Shown piece after piece: positions 14,151-14,481 of a stretch of 14,481 nt of DNA. A program made the translations under genes and the position numbers. The stretch comes from DASXTS01 sp036505275. GTDB lineage: Bacteria > Actinomycetota > Actinomycetes > Mycobacteriales > Pseudonocardiaceae. Location of the stretch: NCBI GenBank assembly GCA_036505275.1, contig DASXTS010000267.1:1-14481 (forward strand). Direction: 5' to 3'. Below the pieces are notes generated by a model that was not told the origin of the DNA, did not search any database, and was given only the letters and a program-made list of their open reading frames with translations. Within the stretch, counting starts at the first letter, position 1. Each line of letters opens with the position of its first letter.

Positions 14151-14481
14151 CCGTGCTGCGTTGTCGCGGGCTGTCCCGGTCGTTCGGCGCGTTGCGCGCG
14201 GTGGCCGATGTCGACCTCGACGTCGCGCCCGGCGCACGGTACGGCCTGATCGGGCCGAACGGCGCCGGCAAGTCCACGCTGTTCAAGCTGGTCACCGGGG
14301 TGCTGCGGGCGAACGCCGGCACCGTCGAGCTGGACGGTCGCGACGTCACCCGGCTGTCCGAGGTGCGGCGCAGCCGGCTCGGCATGGCCCAGACGCTGCA
14401 GCACGCCAGCCTGTTCGGCTCGATGACGGCGGCGCAGACCGTCGCGCTGGCCGTGCGGCGGCACGGGGTGGACGCCGAAGA
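14147..14481 (+). CDS. LIV-type ABC importer ATPase, LivG-like, 3' end missing
   Basis: GTG 14147 overlaps the LivM-like stop as GTGA and the frame stays open to the window end, giving 111 residues. Walker A is GPNGAGKST (36-44), followed by LFKLVTGVLRANAGTVELDG and the Q-loop segment QTLQHASLF, matching LivG (usual wording RTFQxxxLF; here the Arg is Gln). The signature and Walker B lie beyond the window. A LivF-like second ATPase would be expected downstream. It powers uptake together with the preceding permeases. Confidence 0.93.
   Translation, partial: MTVLRCRGLSRSFGALRAVADVDLDVAPGARYGLIGPNGAGKSTLFKLVTGVLRANAGTVELDGRDVTRLSEVRRSRLGMAQTLQHASLFGSMTAAQTVALAVRRHGVDAE

Noticed and set aside
1..14481. 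CRISPR arrays, tRNA/rRNA genes, insertion sequences, attachment sites, phage genes
   Set aside because: On reading I saw no regularly spaced repeats, tRNA-like folds, transposase or integrase motifs. A short unrecognised RNA cannot be excluded by eye.

Overview
The window is very GC-rich, its genes often start with GTG, and coding regions overlap or abut tightly. The families present (GNAT_C acyltransferase, DUF6220, GAF/HisKA_3 kinase, AAA-LuxR fragment) point to a filamentous actinobacterium. Micromonosporaceae or a relative is a guess; no rRNA or other marker gene is present to settle it.

Layout, left to right. (1) Bases 2-895: 3' part of an acyltransferase-domain protein. (2) 896-1548: gene debris, namely a single fibronectin type III domain broken by a one-base shift, directly followed by the C-terminal third of an alpha/beta-hydrolase. 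(3) 1636-3027: a complete secreted M1 metallopeptidase. It converges on the next unit across a short inverted repeat that could terminate both. (4) 6802-3067, minus strand: a four-gene operon of ABC ATPase, ABC permease, DUF6220 membrane protein and a multicopper oxidase fused to six N-terminal membrane helices. (5) 6943-9709, plus strand, divergent from the operon: a membrane GAF/HisKA_3 histidine kinase overlapping a NarL/LuxR response regulator. (6) 9720-10928: a second debris field with the first 77 codons of an AAA/LuxR regulator, a roughly 100-residue dimeric-barrel-like protein with a one-base frameshift, the N-terminal half of a peptidoglycan-binding/matrixin protease, and an out-of-frame RTX calcium-binding repeat. 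(7) 11007-14481, plus strand: a LIV-type (branched-chain amino acid/amide) ABC importer with lipoprotein binding protein, LivH-type and LivM-type permeases, and the start of the LivG-type ATPase, which runs off the window.

The part most likely to be a coherent and little-described system is 3067-9709. A two-component system is divergent from, and probably controls, an operon that couples a small ABC exporter-like pair and a DUF6220 protein to a membrane-tethered multicopper oxidase. Copper or heme supply to the oxidase, or extracytoplasmic redox/metal stress defence, is a reasonable inference but is not shown by sequence alone. The LIV importer at the right edge looks like an ordinary uptake operon placed next to recombination debris. 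Its promoter appears to lie immediately after the RTX remnant.
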